Notes under the pieces: model-generated
What the model was told of the DNA's origin: nothing
Seen by the model: the letters and a program-made list of their open reading frames with translations, nothing else
Database searches by the model: none
DNA from: Gemmataceae bacterium
GTDB taxonomy: Bacteria; Planctomycetota; Planctomycetia; Gemmatales; Gemmataceae
Length of the DNA: 51,883 nucleotides
Assembly (NCBI GenBank): GCA_026419115.1
Contig: JAOAAA010000007.1
Span: 1 to 51,883, forward strand
Direction of reading: 5' to 3'
Part shown: piece after piece, positions 43,493 to 51,883 of the stretch
How the letters are laid out: every line of letters starts with the position of its first letter
Position numbering within the stretch: position 1 is the first letter of the stretch
Made by a program: the position numbers and the translations under genes

Positions 43493-45151
43493 ATGGCCAA
43501 ATTTATTTTTGTGACCGGTGGGGTAGTCAGTTCCTTAGGGAAAGGTCTCACGTGTGCCTCGATTGGCATGTTGCTCGAGCGCCGCGGCTTACGAGTTCGC
43601 CTACAAAAATTCGACCCCTATTTGAATGTCGATCCGGGAACCATGTCCCCCTACCAGCACGGGGAAGTTTATGTGCTCGATGATGGGGCCGAAACCGACC
43701 TCGATCTTGGGCATTATGAACGATTCACAAACGCCCCTTTGCATCGGGGATGTAATTACACCACGGGCCGTATTTATTTGAGCGTGATCGAAAAAGAACG
43801 GGCCGGCGCTTACAAAGGGAAAACGGTTCAGGTCATCCCGCATATCACCGACGAAATCAAAGCCTGCATCAAGAAAAATGCCACCGAGGATGTAGATGTG
43901 GTCATTACCGAAATCGGCGGAACCGTTGGTGATATTGAGGGAATGCCCTACTTCGAGGCCATCCGACAATTTGCATTAGATATTGGTAAGCACAATTGCT
44001 TGTACATCCATTTGACTTTGGTTCCCTACCTCAAAGCAGCAGGGGAATCGAAGACGAAACCGACGCAACACTCCGTTGGGGAACTCCGTAAAATTGGGAT
44101 TCAACCCGACATTCTGATTTGCCGCACCGAAAGGGAACTTCCTAAGGACGAGGCCGAGAAAATCGCTCAATTTTGTAATGTGGAACGTCGGGCTGTCATC
44201 GAAGAACGAGACAAAGAATACACCATCTACGAAGTTCCTTTATCGTTAGTGAATAATCAACTCGATGAAATCGTGGTTGAAAAACTGGCGCTGCCCGCGA
44301 AAAAACTGTACATCGATGATTGGCGAGAAATGGTCGAATCGATGCGCCATTGGGAAAAGGAATTGAACGTCTGTGTGGTGGGCAAATATGTTCGCCATCA
44401 CGATGCCTATAAGAGCGTTTATGAATCGTTAATTCATGCAGGAATTGCCAATCGTTGTCGGGTCCATATCCGCAAAATCGAATCCGAAAAAATCGAAGCC
44501 GACGGCCCCGAGAAAGCCCTTGCCGGTGCCGATGCCATCCTCGTTCCAGGGGGGTTCGACAAACGCGGCATTCAAGGGAAGCTCGATACGATTCGCCATG
44601 CACGGGAACGAGGCATTCCCTTCTTCGGCATTTGTCTGGGGTTGCAATGTGCTGCCATTGAATTTGCTCGGAATGTGTTGGGACTAGTGGGAGCGAATTC
44701 CACCGAGTTCGATCTCGAAACTCCGCATCCGGTCATCACCCTGTTAGACGAACAAAAGAAGGTGACCAAAGTCGGCGGAACCATGCGACTAGGGGCTTTC
44801 CCTTGTGTTCTGAAAGAAGGGTCGAAAGCCGCCTTGGCCTATGGGAGTACCGAAATTTCGGAACGTCATCGCCACCGTTTCGAGTTTAACAATCAGTACC
44901 GCGAACAATTTGAACAAGCAGGGATGATTATTTCGGGAACATCTCCCGATGGTTCGTTAGTTGAAGTCATTGAAATTCCCGATCATCCTTGGTTTGTGGG
45001 GGTGCAATGCCATCCCGAATTTAAGTCCAAACCGACCGCAGCTCATCCGCTGTTTCGGGAATTTATTGCTGCAGGAATTGCCTATCGCACCGAACGTCGA
45101 GGCGATGCCAATCGGAGTAAACCGTTGACGCTTCCGGCAGCCCGTTCGTGA
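43493..45151 (+). CDS. pyrG: CTP synthase PyrG
   Basis: 552 residues, normal length. It makes CTP from UTP, ATP and glutamine. The N-terminal synthetase domain has [38 protein letters not shown] and [10 protein letters not shown]; the C-terminal glutaminase domain has the nucleophile Cys in GICLGLQC (about residue 381) and CHPEF (His/Glu near 508). No Shine-Dalgarno sequence better than GCGAGA precedes the ATG, and the leader consists of a tandem repeat. A copy of the last 28 coding bases plus stop lies about 140 bases downstream. Confidence 0.97.
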   Translation: MAKFIFVTGGVVSSLGKGLTCASIGMLLERRGLRVRLQKFDPYLNVDPGTMSPYQHGEVYVLDDGAETDLDLGHYERFTNAPLHRGCNYTTGRIYLSVIEKERAGAYKGKTVQVIPHITDEIKACIKKNATEDVDVVITEIGGTVGDIEGMPYFEAIRQFALDIGKHNCLYIHLTLVPYLKAAGESKTKPTQHSVGELRKIGIQPDILICRTERELPKDEAEKIAQFCNVERRAVIEERDKEYTIYEVPLSLVNNQLDEIVVEKLALPAKKLYIDDWREMVESMRHWEKELNVCVVGKYVRHHDAYKSVYESLIHAGIANRCRVHIRKIESEKIEADGPEKALAGADAILVPGGFDKRGIQGKLDTIRHARERGIPFFGICLGLQCAAIEFARNVLGLVGANSTEFDLETPHPVITLLDEQKKVTKVGGTMRLGAFPCVLKEGSKAALAYGSTEISERHRHRFEFNNQYREQFEQAGMIISGTSPDGSLVEVIEIPDHPWFVGVQCHPEFKSKPTAAHPLFREFIAAGIAYRTERRGDANRSKPLTLPAARS

Positions 45152-45154
45152 TGC
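45124..45154 (+). repeat. pyrG 3'-end duplication, copy 1 (in gene)
   Basis: The last codons and stop of pyrG, beginning GTTGACGCTTCCGG and ending CGTTCGTGATGC, recur at 45292-45322 with 30 of 31 bases identical. Confidence 0.9.
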
Positions 45155-45217
45155 TACATGTGTTGACAAAGCCCCTTCATCCTTCAACCTTCATCTCTCA
45201 CCGAAGTATTGCCATGT

Positions 45218-45322
45218 TGACGTGTTGACATGTTGCAGTTCCTTCTTTGACTAATCGACTAGCCAATAATGGGTTGACGTGTTGACGTGCTGTTGACGCT
45301 TCCAGCAGCCCGTTCGTGATGC
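45218..45322 (+). repeat. GTTGACGT iterations and pyrG 3'-end duplication, copy 2
   Basis: The word GTTGACRTGTTGAC recurs around 45218 and 45273, leading into a second copy of the pyrG 3' end (45292-45322). The spacer thus looks like a chain of local duplications seeded by the gene end. Confidence 0.75.
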
Positions 45323-45350
45323 GTGCCTGTTTGCCCCTTGATTGATGATT

Positions 45351-46178
45351 CTATTCCGCTTGTTTTTTCTCGTGGATTTTGAGCAACAACCATTCCAACA
45401 ACCAAACCAAGGTCCCTTGAGAAAGTTCACGCTGATCCCTTGCGGGAATAAACTCGCTAATGCAAAAGCCACAGACCCGTTTACTCCACAACCACGAAAC
45501 ACAGTCAAGAAATTGGGCCGCCGTCAACCCAAATGGCAGAGGATACCCCACGGCAGGAAAATAGGCGGGGTCAAACACATCGACATCCAAATCCACCACA
45601 ATGCGCCTTTTCTTTTTGCATAATTTCTCAACCTGTTTCAAAACCCCCTTGCGATCGGAATGAATTTCTTGGGCCGAGAAAGTGGCTGCAAAATGCCCCT
45701 GTACCGATTCGGGTTTCAAAAAAAGGTCGCGGTGCCCGATGTTAATGATCTCAGGTCGATTCGGACTCAATGAAAGGATAAAGTTACCATGATTGGGAGT
45801 CGTGGCATGAACACGGAGATTGTAAATGTCTAAATGAGCATCGAATTGTATCACAAGATCATCAGGGCCGAGGGCCTCATAAACCGGTGCCACTCCCAGA
45901 TGATTCCCTGCCAACCACAGCAAAAAATCTTCCTTGTCCCAAATCGGCTCGATCGCTTTTCGGGCTATCTCCCGCCAGCGAGATAGGCTCGCTTCGGTGG
46001 AGAAAGAGAGTTCTGTCATTTCGACCTTTTGCCGATAGCAATCGGTTCGACAAGGACGGGTTTCTTCTTCGGCATCAGCGATAATTTCTCGTAGCCCATC
46101 GAAAAGCAATTGGGCACCTTCACTGGCTCCGGCAGAACCAAACGAATCGAACGGCAAACAAACAGCATGTGTTTTCAT
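45351..46178 (-). CDS. Arginase/agmatinase-fold protein (ureohydrolase-like)
   Basis: 275 residues. The metal-ligand motifs of the arginase fold are present in altered form: LAGNHLGVAPVYEAL (His; usually GGDHS), FDAHLDIY (Asp-Ala-His-x-Asp) and DLDVDVFDPAYFPAVG (Asp-x-Asp). All expected Mn ligands can be placed, so a ureohydrolase-type hydrolysis is likely, but the substrate is unclear. The start ATG overlaps the stop of the upstream RHH gene (ATGA), so the two are translationally coupled. The C-terminal half is well kept (GLTAAQFLDCVSWLWS, GFCISEFIP). Confidence 0.8.
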   Translation of the reverse strand: MKTHAVCLPFDSFGSAGASEGAQLLFDGLREIIADAEEETRPCRTDCYRQKVEMTELSFSTEASLSRWREIARKAIEPIWDKEDFLLWLAGNHLGVAPVYEALGPDDLVIQFDAHLDIYNLRVHATTPNHGNFILSLSPNRPEIINIGHRDLFLKPESVQGHFAATFSAQEIHSDRKGVLKQVEKLCKKKRRIVVDLDVDVFDPAYFPAVGYPLPFGLTAAQFLDCVSWLWSKRVCGFCISEFIPARDQRELSQGTLVWLLEWLLLKIHEKKQAE

Positions 46179-46375
46179 GCAGGTTTATCTTCGGAATTGG
46201 GAGGCTCCGGAGGAGGAGATTCCGTCGTTTTTTTTAAGCGACCATTTTCTAGAAGAACCCTTCGTAACACAAATTCGATTTGGCCGTTGAGACTCCGCAG
46301 ATCATCGTCGGCCCAACGCTGCATGGCATTGAGAATCTGCTCATCGATACGAAGTAAAAATGCCTTGCGAGCCAC
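46175..46375 (-). CDS. Small ribbon-helix-helix (Arc-type) DNA-binding protein
   Basis: 66 residues beginning with GTG. KAFLLRIDEQILNAMQRWADDDLRSLNGQIEFVLRRVLLENGR fits the Arc/MetJ-type ribbon-helix-helix pattern: a short strand followed by two helices, with SLNGQIEFVLRRVL as the second helix. A Pro/Glu-rich tail follows. Such proteins bind operator DNA as dimers. It overlaps the arginase-like gene by ATGA, so it may repress its own operon. It is not paired with a toxin here. Confidence 0.8.
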   Translation of the reverse strand: MARKAFLLRIDEQILNAMQRWADDDLRSLNGQIEFVLRRVLLENGRLKKTTESPPPEPPNSEDKPA

Positions 46376-46444
46376 TCAATTGCTCCTTGCCATAATTTTT
46401 TGAGACTCGGACTTTTCACAAAGAATCGAAAACGCATCCTGTTT

Positions 46445-47398
46445 TTATTTGCCCTCTCGAAGGGGGGGGTTCAAAAAATCGACCAGTGCTGGAACGAGTT
46501 TTTCATGCAAGGGATGTTTGGGATCGGTATACACATCGAGTTGTTCCAAGTTGGTTTTCCCTTTTGTTTTTTTCAGGGTATGCCCCATCTCCTCGATCCA
46601 GACTCCTTTCGCTTTCGGGTTGGCTTGGCAGAGTAATTTGTAATCGGTCTGCTTCACTTGTAAATCGCTCCCCCCCCCCACAACGAGAATAGGCATCGTG
46701 AGGGTTGCGATCTCTTTGGCAGGATCGATTTGGAAAGAATCGATGAGATATTGTTGCACGCTCTCCCGATACAGGAAATTCAACTCCTTGGGAACATCGG
46801 GCACCTTCTTTCCCGAAGCTAACTGCTGAAGAATGGCATTGTTTTTTTCTTTCCAGTCGTCCCGCAATTGAGCATCGAGTTGTTCCTTAAGTAACTCGTG
46901 CAAAGGTCGGCCGGTTCCACAAAGAGAAACAAAGGCATACCAGTCGGCCTTCTTTGCCGCTTTCACCCCTAAAATGGCCCCTTCACTATGACCAATAAAC
47001 GCCACCCGAGAAAAACGAGGGTCTTTTTTGAGAAACTCGGTCCACGCCAAAATATCGTTGATATAGCCCGCGATGGTGAGGTCCGATTCCTTCATGTCTT
47101 TGCTGACACTTTTGCCCACTCCTCGTTTGTCGATCCGCAGACAGGCAATTTTTTCTTGAGCTAATGCTCGCCCGAGCATTTTCAAGCCATCGGTTTTCAA
47201 ACCGATTTGATTCCCGTCTCGATCGGTCGGTCCCGAACCGGCATGAATAATCACCACAGGAAAAGGGCCTTTTTCCTGCGGAAGGTCCAACGTCCCATGC
47301 AATGTGACCCCCTCGCGTTTCAATTCAACGAGTTCCTCAGCCCCGAAACTGGCACCGACGGAGAGCAACAATGTTAACAATGTTAAAATTCGGGTCAT
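46445..47398 (-). CDS. Secreted alpha/beta hydrolase
   Basis: 317 residues. A signal peptide (ILTLLTLLLSVGASFGA) leads to an alpha/beta hydrolase: PFPVVIIHAGSGPTDRDGN oxyanion region, LRIDKRGVGKS, nucleophile elbow FIGHSEGAILG (Ser), acid in LVVGGGSDLQV and catalytic His in EMGHTLK. The type resembles dienelactone-hydrolase/esterase families acting in the periplasm; the substrate is unknown. A C10 tract (plus strand) encodes the GGG near the catalytic Asp, and a G8 tract encodes NPP near the end. Confidence 0.88.
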   Translation of the reverse strand: MTRILTLLTLLLSVGASFGAEELVELKREGVTLHGTLDLPQEKGPFPVVIIHAGSGPTDRDGNQIGLKTDGLKMLGRALAQEKIACLRIDKRGVGKSVSKDMKESDLTIAGYINDILAWTEFLKKDPRFSRVAFIGHSEGAILGVKAAKKADWYAFVSLCGTGRPLHELLKEQLDAQLRDDWKEKNNAILQQLASGKKVPDVPKELNFLYRESVQQYLIDSFQIDPAKEIATLTMPILVVGGGSDLQVKQTDYKLLCQANPKAKGVWIEEMGHTLKKTKGKTNLEQLDVYTDPKHPLHEKLVPALVDFLNPPLREGK

Positions 47399-47456
47399 AG
47401 TTTTATCCTCAATTTAGGCGATGACTTTGATTCATCCACAATTTGGGCAGCGACGT

Positions 47457-48416
47457 TTAGTTGTGCAGGGTACCAGTATTCAGAACGGGTTGAGGTACCG
47501 CGTGACTGCACAAGACGACCAAAAGATTACTGACCATGGCGGCTTTGCGTTCTGGATCGAGTTCGACAATCCCTTTTTGGTTAATCATCTCCAGAGCGTG
47601 TTCGACCATACCGACGGCCCCTTCCACAATACGTTCCCGCGCTGCAATCAAAGCCCCTGCTTGTTGCCGTTGTAACATCGCCGCAGCAATCTCCGAGGCA
47701 TAGGCCAAGTAACTAATCCGAGCTTCAAGAACTTCCACCCCTGCCGTTCGGACCCGCTCTTGAACTTCCTCTCGCAATCGTTTCGCCACCTCATCGATGT
47801 GCCCTCGCAGAGAATGTTCCCCATCGTTCGTGTCGTAACTGTACTGGCTGGCGAGGTTTCGTAAGGCCGATTCCGATTGGGTATACATGAAATCCTCGAC
47901 ATCATCGACTTGGAAAAGGGCCTCGGCCGTGTTCACAATTCGCCAAACAATGACCGCAGCAATTTCGATGGGTGTGCCATCCTTATCGTTGACCTTGGTC
48001 GGTTTTCGAGGCGATAAACCCGATTCTTGCACCACTTTTCCCGTCGTGGGGTCTTTCACCTCTGGAATTTTGGTTTGCCCTGTTTCAAAGGTTTGCACTT
48101 TCAACGTGACCTTCCGCGTGAGATAAAATGGGTTCCCATAAAAGAATCCCGATTCTTTGAGAGTGCCGACATATTTGCCAAAAAACAGCAAGGCCTTGGC
48201 CTCGTTCGGATTGACCACGATAAACCCACACAGCAAAAGGAGCCACAAAAGGGAAAACAGGATGGTCGCGACGATGTACAGCGTGGATTCATACCCCGGC
48301 GCCCCGGCCGTTTGCACCGCCATGTAGATCAACCCCGCGATGATTAACGGCCCCCCCAAGGCAAGCCCAATCAACCAGACGATTCCCGAAGAGAGGGTAA
48401 TGATTTTCTCGTTCAT
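47457..48416 (-). CDS. SPFH/Band 7 (stomatin-like) membrane protein
   Basis: 319 residues. Two N-terminal hydrophobic segments (about 8-34 and 43-68) precede the SPFH domain: VVNPNEAKALLFFGKYVGTLKESGFFYGNPFY, GTPIEIAAVIVWRIVNTAEALFQVDDVEDFM, LRGHIDEVAKRLREEVQERVRTAGVEVLEARISYL, then a helical segment and the conserved QPVLNTGTL end. These proteins oligomerise on membranes and influence membrane domains or AAA-protease activity. The gene has no partner protease nearby. Confidence 0.92.
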   Translation of the reverse strand: MNEKIITLSSGIVWLIGLALGGPLIIAGLIYMAVQTAGAPGYESTLYIVATILFSLLWLLLLCGFIVVNPNEAKALLFFGKYVGTLKESGFFYGNPFYLTRKVTLKVQTFETGQTKIPEVKDPTTGKVVQESGLSPRKPTKVNDKDGTPIEIAAVIVWRIVNTAEALFQVDDVEDFMYTQSESALRNLASQYSYDTNDGEHSLRGHIDEVAKRLREEVQERVRTAGVEVLEARISYLAYASEIAAAMLQRQQAGALIAARERIVEGAVGMVEHALEMINQKGIVELDPERKAAMVSNLLVVLCSHAVPQPVLNTGTLHN

Positions 48417-48541
48417 AGCTGCTCCGATATTGAAGTGATATCATATTGTTATCGTAGCTTCCCTCTTCTCAGATTCAAGGGGGCTTCCCACGATTTTTTC
48501 AAGAGGTTGCTGCTGATTCCGGTTTGTCGTAAACCGCCTGT

Positions 48542-49636
48542 ATGAATATCCATCTTGCTACCCAAAGTTACGAGACGTGGTTGAGGAGTTTCTTCCCCTT
48601 GAATGAGGAAGACCTGAACTACAAACACGAGCAACTTTCTCGAACGGATACCCCCTTTCCGTTTTTTCGGGGGACATATTATCGTTGGGTGGGGGCGTGG
48701 TTTAGTTTGTGCAAGGAACTCAGCGAAGCGCCTAAGGTAATTGGTGTGGGAGATGCCCACGTCGAGAATTTTGGCACTTGGCGAGATGAAGAGGGGCGTT
48801 TGTGTTGGGGGGTAAACGATTTTGATGAAGTCGATTACATGGCCTACACGCAAGACTTGGTGCGCTTATCGGCGAGTTACCGTTTAGCCCGACAGGCAGG
48901 GCTTGATGAATTGAGTTACGAAGAAGCCGCCAAGGCGATTATTCGGGGTTATCGGCGCAATATCGAAGAAGATGGGCACCCATTCGTTCTGGAAGAATTG
49001 CACCCCGAACTCCGCGCCTTGGCCATGATCGAAGAACGCGACCCCGAGTACTACTGGAACCGCCTGCAAAATCAATTGGCCGAGCCGAGCTTACCTTTAC
49101 CGAACGAGGCACAAAGCGCCTTGGAAATGGCGTTACCTCTCACGGTGACCGACCTGAAATACTATCTCCGGAAACGGGTAGGAGTGGGATCGTTAGGGAA
49201 ACCTCGGTATGTTGCTTTGATGAAATCTTTTGGCAGTTGGATTGCACGCGAAGCCAAGGCCCTCACTCCACCGGCAACCGCTTGGTATTTGGGCTACCCT
49301 ACTCAGGAACATCAAATCAAAGGGTTGCTCTCTAAGCTGACCCGTTCTCCGGACCCGTTTCTTATGGTCAAAGGGAATTGGCTGGTCCGGCGATTAGCGC
49401 CGAGAAGTTCGCGGATTGAGTTAAATCATTTGACCTCGATACGCGATCAAGAACATCTTCTTCAAGCGATGGGGGCCGAACTAGCCAACATTCATTTGGC
49501 TACCCGTCAGGTTCGTGAGAGCATTTTGAAAGACCTGGAAGCTCGTGATAAGCATTGGCTGGCAGAGGCTACCCGTGTGATGGTCCAATATACGCTCAAT
49601 GATTGGAAAGCATGGCGAACCACACCCAAATCTTAA
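48542..49636 (+). CDS. DUF2252 family protein
   Basis: 364 residues. Typical DUF2252 motifs are visible: FFRGTYYRWVGAW, VIGVGDAHVENFGTWRDEEGRLCWGVNDFDEVDYMAYTQDLVRLSAS, SLGKPRYVALM and GAELANIHLA. The GDAHVENFG and NDFDE motifs recall phosphotransferase-type active sites (kinase-like aminoglycoside phosphotransferase fold), but no activity is established. No signal peptide. It is monocistronic or first of a short run on the plus strand. Confidence 0.88.
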   Translation: MNIHLATQSYETWLRSFFPLNEEDLNYKHEQLSRTDTPFPFFRGTYYRWVGAWFSLCKELSEAPKVIGVGDAHVENFGTWRDEEGRLCWGVNDFDEVDYMAYTQDLVRLSASYRLARQAGLDELSYEEAAKAIIRGYRRNIEEDGHPFVLEELHPELRALAMIEERDPEYYWNRLQNQLAEPSLPLPNEAQSALEMALPLTVTDLKYYLRKRVGVGSLGKPRYVALMKSFGSWIAREAKALTPPATAWYLGYPTQEHQIKGLLSKLTRSPDPFLMVKGNWLVRRLAPRSSRIELNHLTSIRDQEHLLQAMGAELANIHLATRQVRESILKDLEARDKHWLAEATRVMVQYTLNDWKAWRTTPKS

Positions 49637-49645
49637 CTCCCTGAG

Positions 49646-49706
49646 CGAAATCGAAATCGAAATCGAGTTGGATCGATGACGAATTGAATCGAGTCGGTTC
49701 AATTCG
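49646..49706 (+). repeat. Hexamer iteration and hairpin after the DUF2252 gene
   Basis: CGAAAT is repeated three times (49646-49663). Downstream CGAATTGAA and TTCAATTCG pair perfectly around a 9-base loop (49680-49706). There is no T tail, so the hairpin is not a standard intrinsic terminator. Confidence 0.7.
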
Positions 49707-49835
49707 ATCGGGGGTGGGTCTGTCGATATTTTTGCCCGAATCTGAAATTTCCGTTTTCTGCCGATCGGTTGGTTTCTCACCCGTCGGGATCGTTTTTTCG
49801 TTCTATTATGAGTAGAATCGAGGAGATGGATAACC

Positions 49836-51170
49836 ATGGCGGAACGGGTGGCGATCGTCGGAGCCGGCGTGTTGGGCCTAGAATTGGCTCGTCGATTTGC
49901 AGAACGCGGCGATCAGGTGATATTGCTTGAGGCGGCGCCCGAAATTGGGGGGTTGGCCTCGGCTTGGTCGATTGGCGAACTGGTTTGGGATCGTCATTAC
50001 CACGTTACCCTTCTTTCTGATGACAAAACCCGACGCTTCCTCAAGCATTTCGATCTTGAAAACGAATTACAATGGGTCGAAACCAAAACCGGTTTTTATA
50101 CCGATGGCCAATTGTATTCTCTGTCGAATTCTTGGGAGTTTTTGACCTTTCCACCCTTGGGGCTTTTAAGCAAGTTTCGTTTGGCTTTGACCATCCTGCG
50201 GGCTTCTCGGATTAAAAATTGGTCGAAGTTGGAACAAATTCCGGTGGCCACTTGGTTAAGACGCTGGTCCGGTGAAAAAACCTTTCAAAAAATGTGGCTT
50301 CCTTTGCTTCGGGCCAAATTAGGTGAGGGGTATCAACAAACCTCGGCCGCTTTTATTTGGGCCACCATCAACCGGATGTATGCCGCCCGTCGTTCGGGCT
50401 TGAAGAAAGAAATGTTTGGGTATGTGAAAGGGGGATATGCTCGCATCCTCAAACGCTGTGCCGACGTTTTGGCACAAAAGGGGGTGGACCTGCGGACCGA
50501 AGCTCGGGTCAAACAGATCGAATCGGGCCGAATCACCTTAGATTCTGGGGAAGAAATTTCTTGCGATCGAATCGTTGTGACGGCAGCCAGTCCCTTGGTG
50601 GCGAAATTATGCCCCACGCTCCCCGAGGCCGAACGGCAAGCGCTCGATCAAATTCGCTATCAAGGAATTGTCTGTGCTTCGCTAGTTTTGAAGCAACCTT
50701 TGGATCGTTTTTATGTGACCAACCTTACGGAAAATTGGGTGCCTTTCACGGCAGTGATTGAGATGTCGGCCTTGGTGGATCGGGCAGAATTCAACGGGCA
50801 TACGTTGGTTTATTTACCGAAGTATGTGGCGCCCGATGATCCGCTTTTTGAAGAGCCGGACGAATCGATTCAGGCCCGATTTCTCGAAGCATTGGCCCGA
50901 ATCTATCCCCATTTTCACAGCGATCAGCTTTTGGCCTTTCGGGTTTCACGGGTGCGGAATGTCTTTGCTTTATCGACGTTGAATTATTCGCAAAAGGTTC
51001 CGCCGATCGTCTCAAAAGTGGCAGGGCTGGCCTTTTTGAATTCCGCTCACATTGTCAACGGCACGTTAAATGTGAATGATACTCTGGGCTTGGTCGATAC
51101 CTATTTCCCCGTGATTTCCGCAATGTCCCCTGCGAAGAAACCCACACCCGTCGTTGGAGCCACCTCATGA
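49836..51170 (+). CDS. FAD-dependent amine oxidase/protoporphyrinogen oxidase-like oxidoreductase
   Basis: 444 residues. N-terminal dinucleotide-binding motif VAIVGAGVLGLELARRFAERG with LLEAAPEIGGLASAW. The body resembles the amine oxidase/UDP-galactopyranose mutase-like group (KMWLPLLRAKLGEGY, GYVKGGYARILKRCADVL, RIVVTAASPLVAKLCP), and the C-terminus has GLAFLNSAHIVNGTLNVNDTLGL. In several bacteria this type sits in glycan or lipid biosynthesis clusters. Here its stop overlaps the start of a polysaccharide deacetylase gene (ATGA), supporting a role in surface glycan assembly. The reaction is unknown. Confidence 0.85.
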   Translation: MAERVAIVGAGVLGLELARRFAERGDQVILLEAAPEIGGLASAWSIGELVWDRHYHVTLLSDDKTRRFLKHFDLENELQWVETKTGFYTDGQLYSLSNSWEFLTFPPLGLLSKFRLALTILRASRIKNWSKLEQIPVATWLRRWSGEKTFQKMWLPLLRAKLGEGYQQTSAAFIWATINRMYAARRSGLKKEMFGYVKGGYARILKRCADVLAQKGVDLRTEARVKQIESGRITLDSGEEISCDRIVVTAASPLVAKLCPTLPEAERQALDQIRYQGIVCASLVLKQPLDRFYVTNLTENWVPFTAVIEMSALVDRAEFNGHTLVYLPKYVAPDDPLFEEPDESIQARFLEALARIYPHFHSDQLLAFRVSRVRNVFALSTLNYSQKVPPIVSKVAGLAFLNSAHIVNGTLNVNDTLGLVDTYFPVISAMSPAKKPTPVVGATS

Positions 51171-51883
51171 AATCGGTCCTCCCCTTGGCGAGTTTGTCTC
51201 TCGATTTGGATAATCGCTGGTCTTACATGAAGACTCATGGCGATGCCGGTTGGGAACAATACCCTTCGTATCTAAAAATTGTGGTGCCCCGAGTGTTGGA
51301 CCTGCTCCATGCTCGGAATTGGAAGATCACTTGGTTTATCGTGGGGCTTGATGCCGCTTTGGCGGAGGATCGAGAGGTTTTACGTCAAATCACCGAACAG
51401 GGGCACGAGGTTGGGAATCATTCGTATCATCACGAGCCTTGGTTGCATTTGTATTCCGAAGAAGAAATCGAGGCCGAACTCGCCCGCACCGAAGCCGCGA
51501 TTGAGGAATTGACCGGAGTTCGCCCCAAAGGTTTTCGCGGACCAGGTTTTTCATTCTCGCCTACAGTTCTCAAAGTGTTAGCTCGGCGAGGCTACGAATA
51601 CGATTGTTCGACTTTTCCAACCTTTTTGGGGCCGTTGGCCCGCATGTATTATCTGGCCAAATCTCAGGGGCTTTCCGATGAGGAACGACAAAAACGAAGC
51701 CAATTGTTCGGCAAATTTTCCGAGGGGTTTCGTCCCTTAAAGCCCTATCGTTGGGGGCCTGAGGCGCAGCATCTTTTAGAAATTCCTGTCACCACCATGC
51801 CCCTTTTCAAAATCCCCATTCACCTGAGTTATTTGCTTTATCTCGGTGGGATGAGCCCGTTGTTGGCAAGGTTCTATTGGCAC
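51167..51883 (+). CDS. Polysaccharide deacetylase (NodB-type), 5' part; runs off the window
   Basis: 239 residues are visible and the frame is still open at the window end. NodB motifs: motif 1 SLDLDNRW (metal Asp residues), motif 2 GNHSYHHEPW (H-S-x-x-H), motif 3 RGPGFSFSP. These enzymes remove N-acetyl groups from polysaccharides with a metal ion. The ATG overlaps the stop of the preceding oxidoreductase gene, so both are coupled and probably belong to a glycan-synthesis cluster continuing downstream. No signal peptide is seen, which points to a cytoplasmic, lipid-linked precursor as substrate. Confidence 0.87.
   Translation, partial: MKSVLPLASLSLDLDNRWSYMKTHGDAGWEQYPSYLKIVVPRVLDLLHARNWKITWFIVGLDAALAEDREVLRQITEQGHEVGNHSYHHEPWLHLYSEEEIEAELARTEAAIEELTGVRPKGFRGPGFSFSPTVLKVLARRGYEYDCSTFPTFLGPLARMYYLAKSQGLSDEERQKRSQLFGKFSEGFRPLKPYRWGPEAQHLLEIPVTTMPLFKIPIHLSYLLYLGGMSPLLARFYWH

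Noticed and set aside
47421..47675. Plus-strand frame opposite the SPFH gene end
   Set aside because: Overlaps the conserved C-terminus of the SPFH protein; no ribosome-binding site or family match.
1..51883. tRNA, rRNA or mobile elements
   Set aside because: The spacers show no tRNA-like TTCGANTC arm context, no rRNA sequence, and no transposase or integrase frame.

Overview
The window looks like a chromosomal segment of a Gemmatales-type planctomycete (phylum Planctomycetota). It carries several protein families that are typical of, or nearly restricted to, that group: a DUF1559 prepilin-like protein with a C-terminal H-X9-DG motif paired with a small lipoprotein, a TIGR03067-like domain, a TIGR03000-like domain, and two planctomycete-style Ser/Thr kinases (one with WD40 repeats). 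A KdsB gene argues for a Kdo-containing outer membrane. I see no tRNA, rRNA, insertion sequence, integrase or CRISPR array. Most genes read as ordinary vertically inherited chromosome.

Layout. 1-7641 (+): 3' end of a TPR protein, DUF1559 protein plus lipoprotein, a secreted TIGR03067-like protein, ChbG/HpnK deacetylase plus GT2 glycosyltransferase, and a CtpA-type protease. 7759-9030 (-): HflX. 9250-14202 (+): a secreted tandem methyltransferase, a PYROXD2-like oxidoreductase whose 3' end is frameshifted at a G10 tract, a DDAH-like hydrolase and RsmE. 14204-23449 (mixed strands): fused membrane/spermidine synthase-like protein, GT87-like protein, CrtI-like oxidoreductase, DUF2784 and a copper P1B-ATPase with an unusual C-terminal membrane extension. 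23776-26755 (+): KorA/KorB. 26852-33090 (-): WD40 kinase, BON lipoprotein and a tail-anchored kinase. 33339-34786 (+): DUF3500 and a LigD phosphoesterase-like protein. 34884-35654 (-): a CoA-transferase subunit. 36025-45151 (+): a SWIM-like/HEAT pair, a translationally coupled modA(tandem)-modB-modC-moaD operon, kdsB and pyrG. 45351-48416 (-): RHH protein plus arginase-like protein, an alpha/beta hydrolase and an SPFH protein. 48542-51883 (+): DUF2252, an FAD oxidoreductase and a polysaccharide deacetylase that runs off the end.

Most notable signals. (i) The density of G or C homopolymers inside coding sequence is very high: I count 18 runs of at least 8 nt, nine of them at least 10 nt. One of them (G10 at 12317-12326) coincides exactly with a frame break before the conserved end of an FAD enzyme. 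(ii) A four-gene oxyanion ABC transporter operon has a double ModA, an enlarged ModB and a MoaD-like ubiquitin-fold protein, all joined by 4-base ATGA overlaps. (iii) A predicted secreted protein carries two SAM-methyltransferase domains. (iv) A Cu+-ATPase carries a Gly/Met-rich C-terminal membrane module with a Cys cluster. (v) Many intergenic spacers hold a short two-copy direct repeat with locus-specific sequence, including one that builds the pyrG leader and one that copies the pyrG 3' end.

All functional calls come from reading the sequence and remembered family motifs; no search was run.
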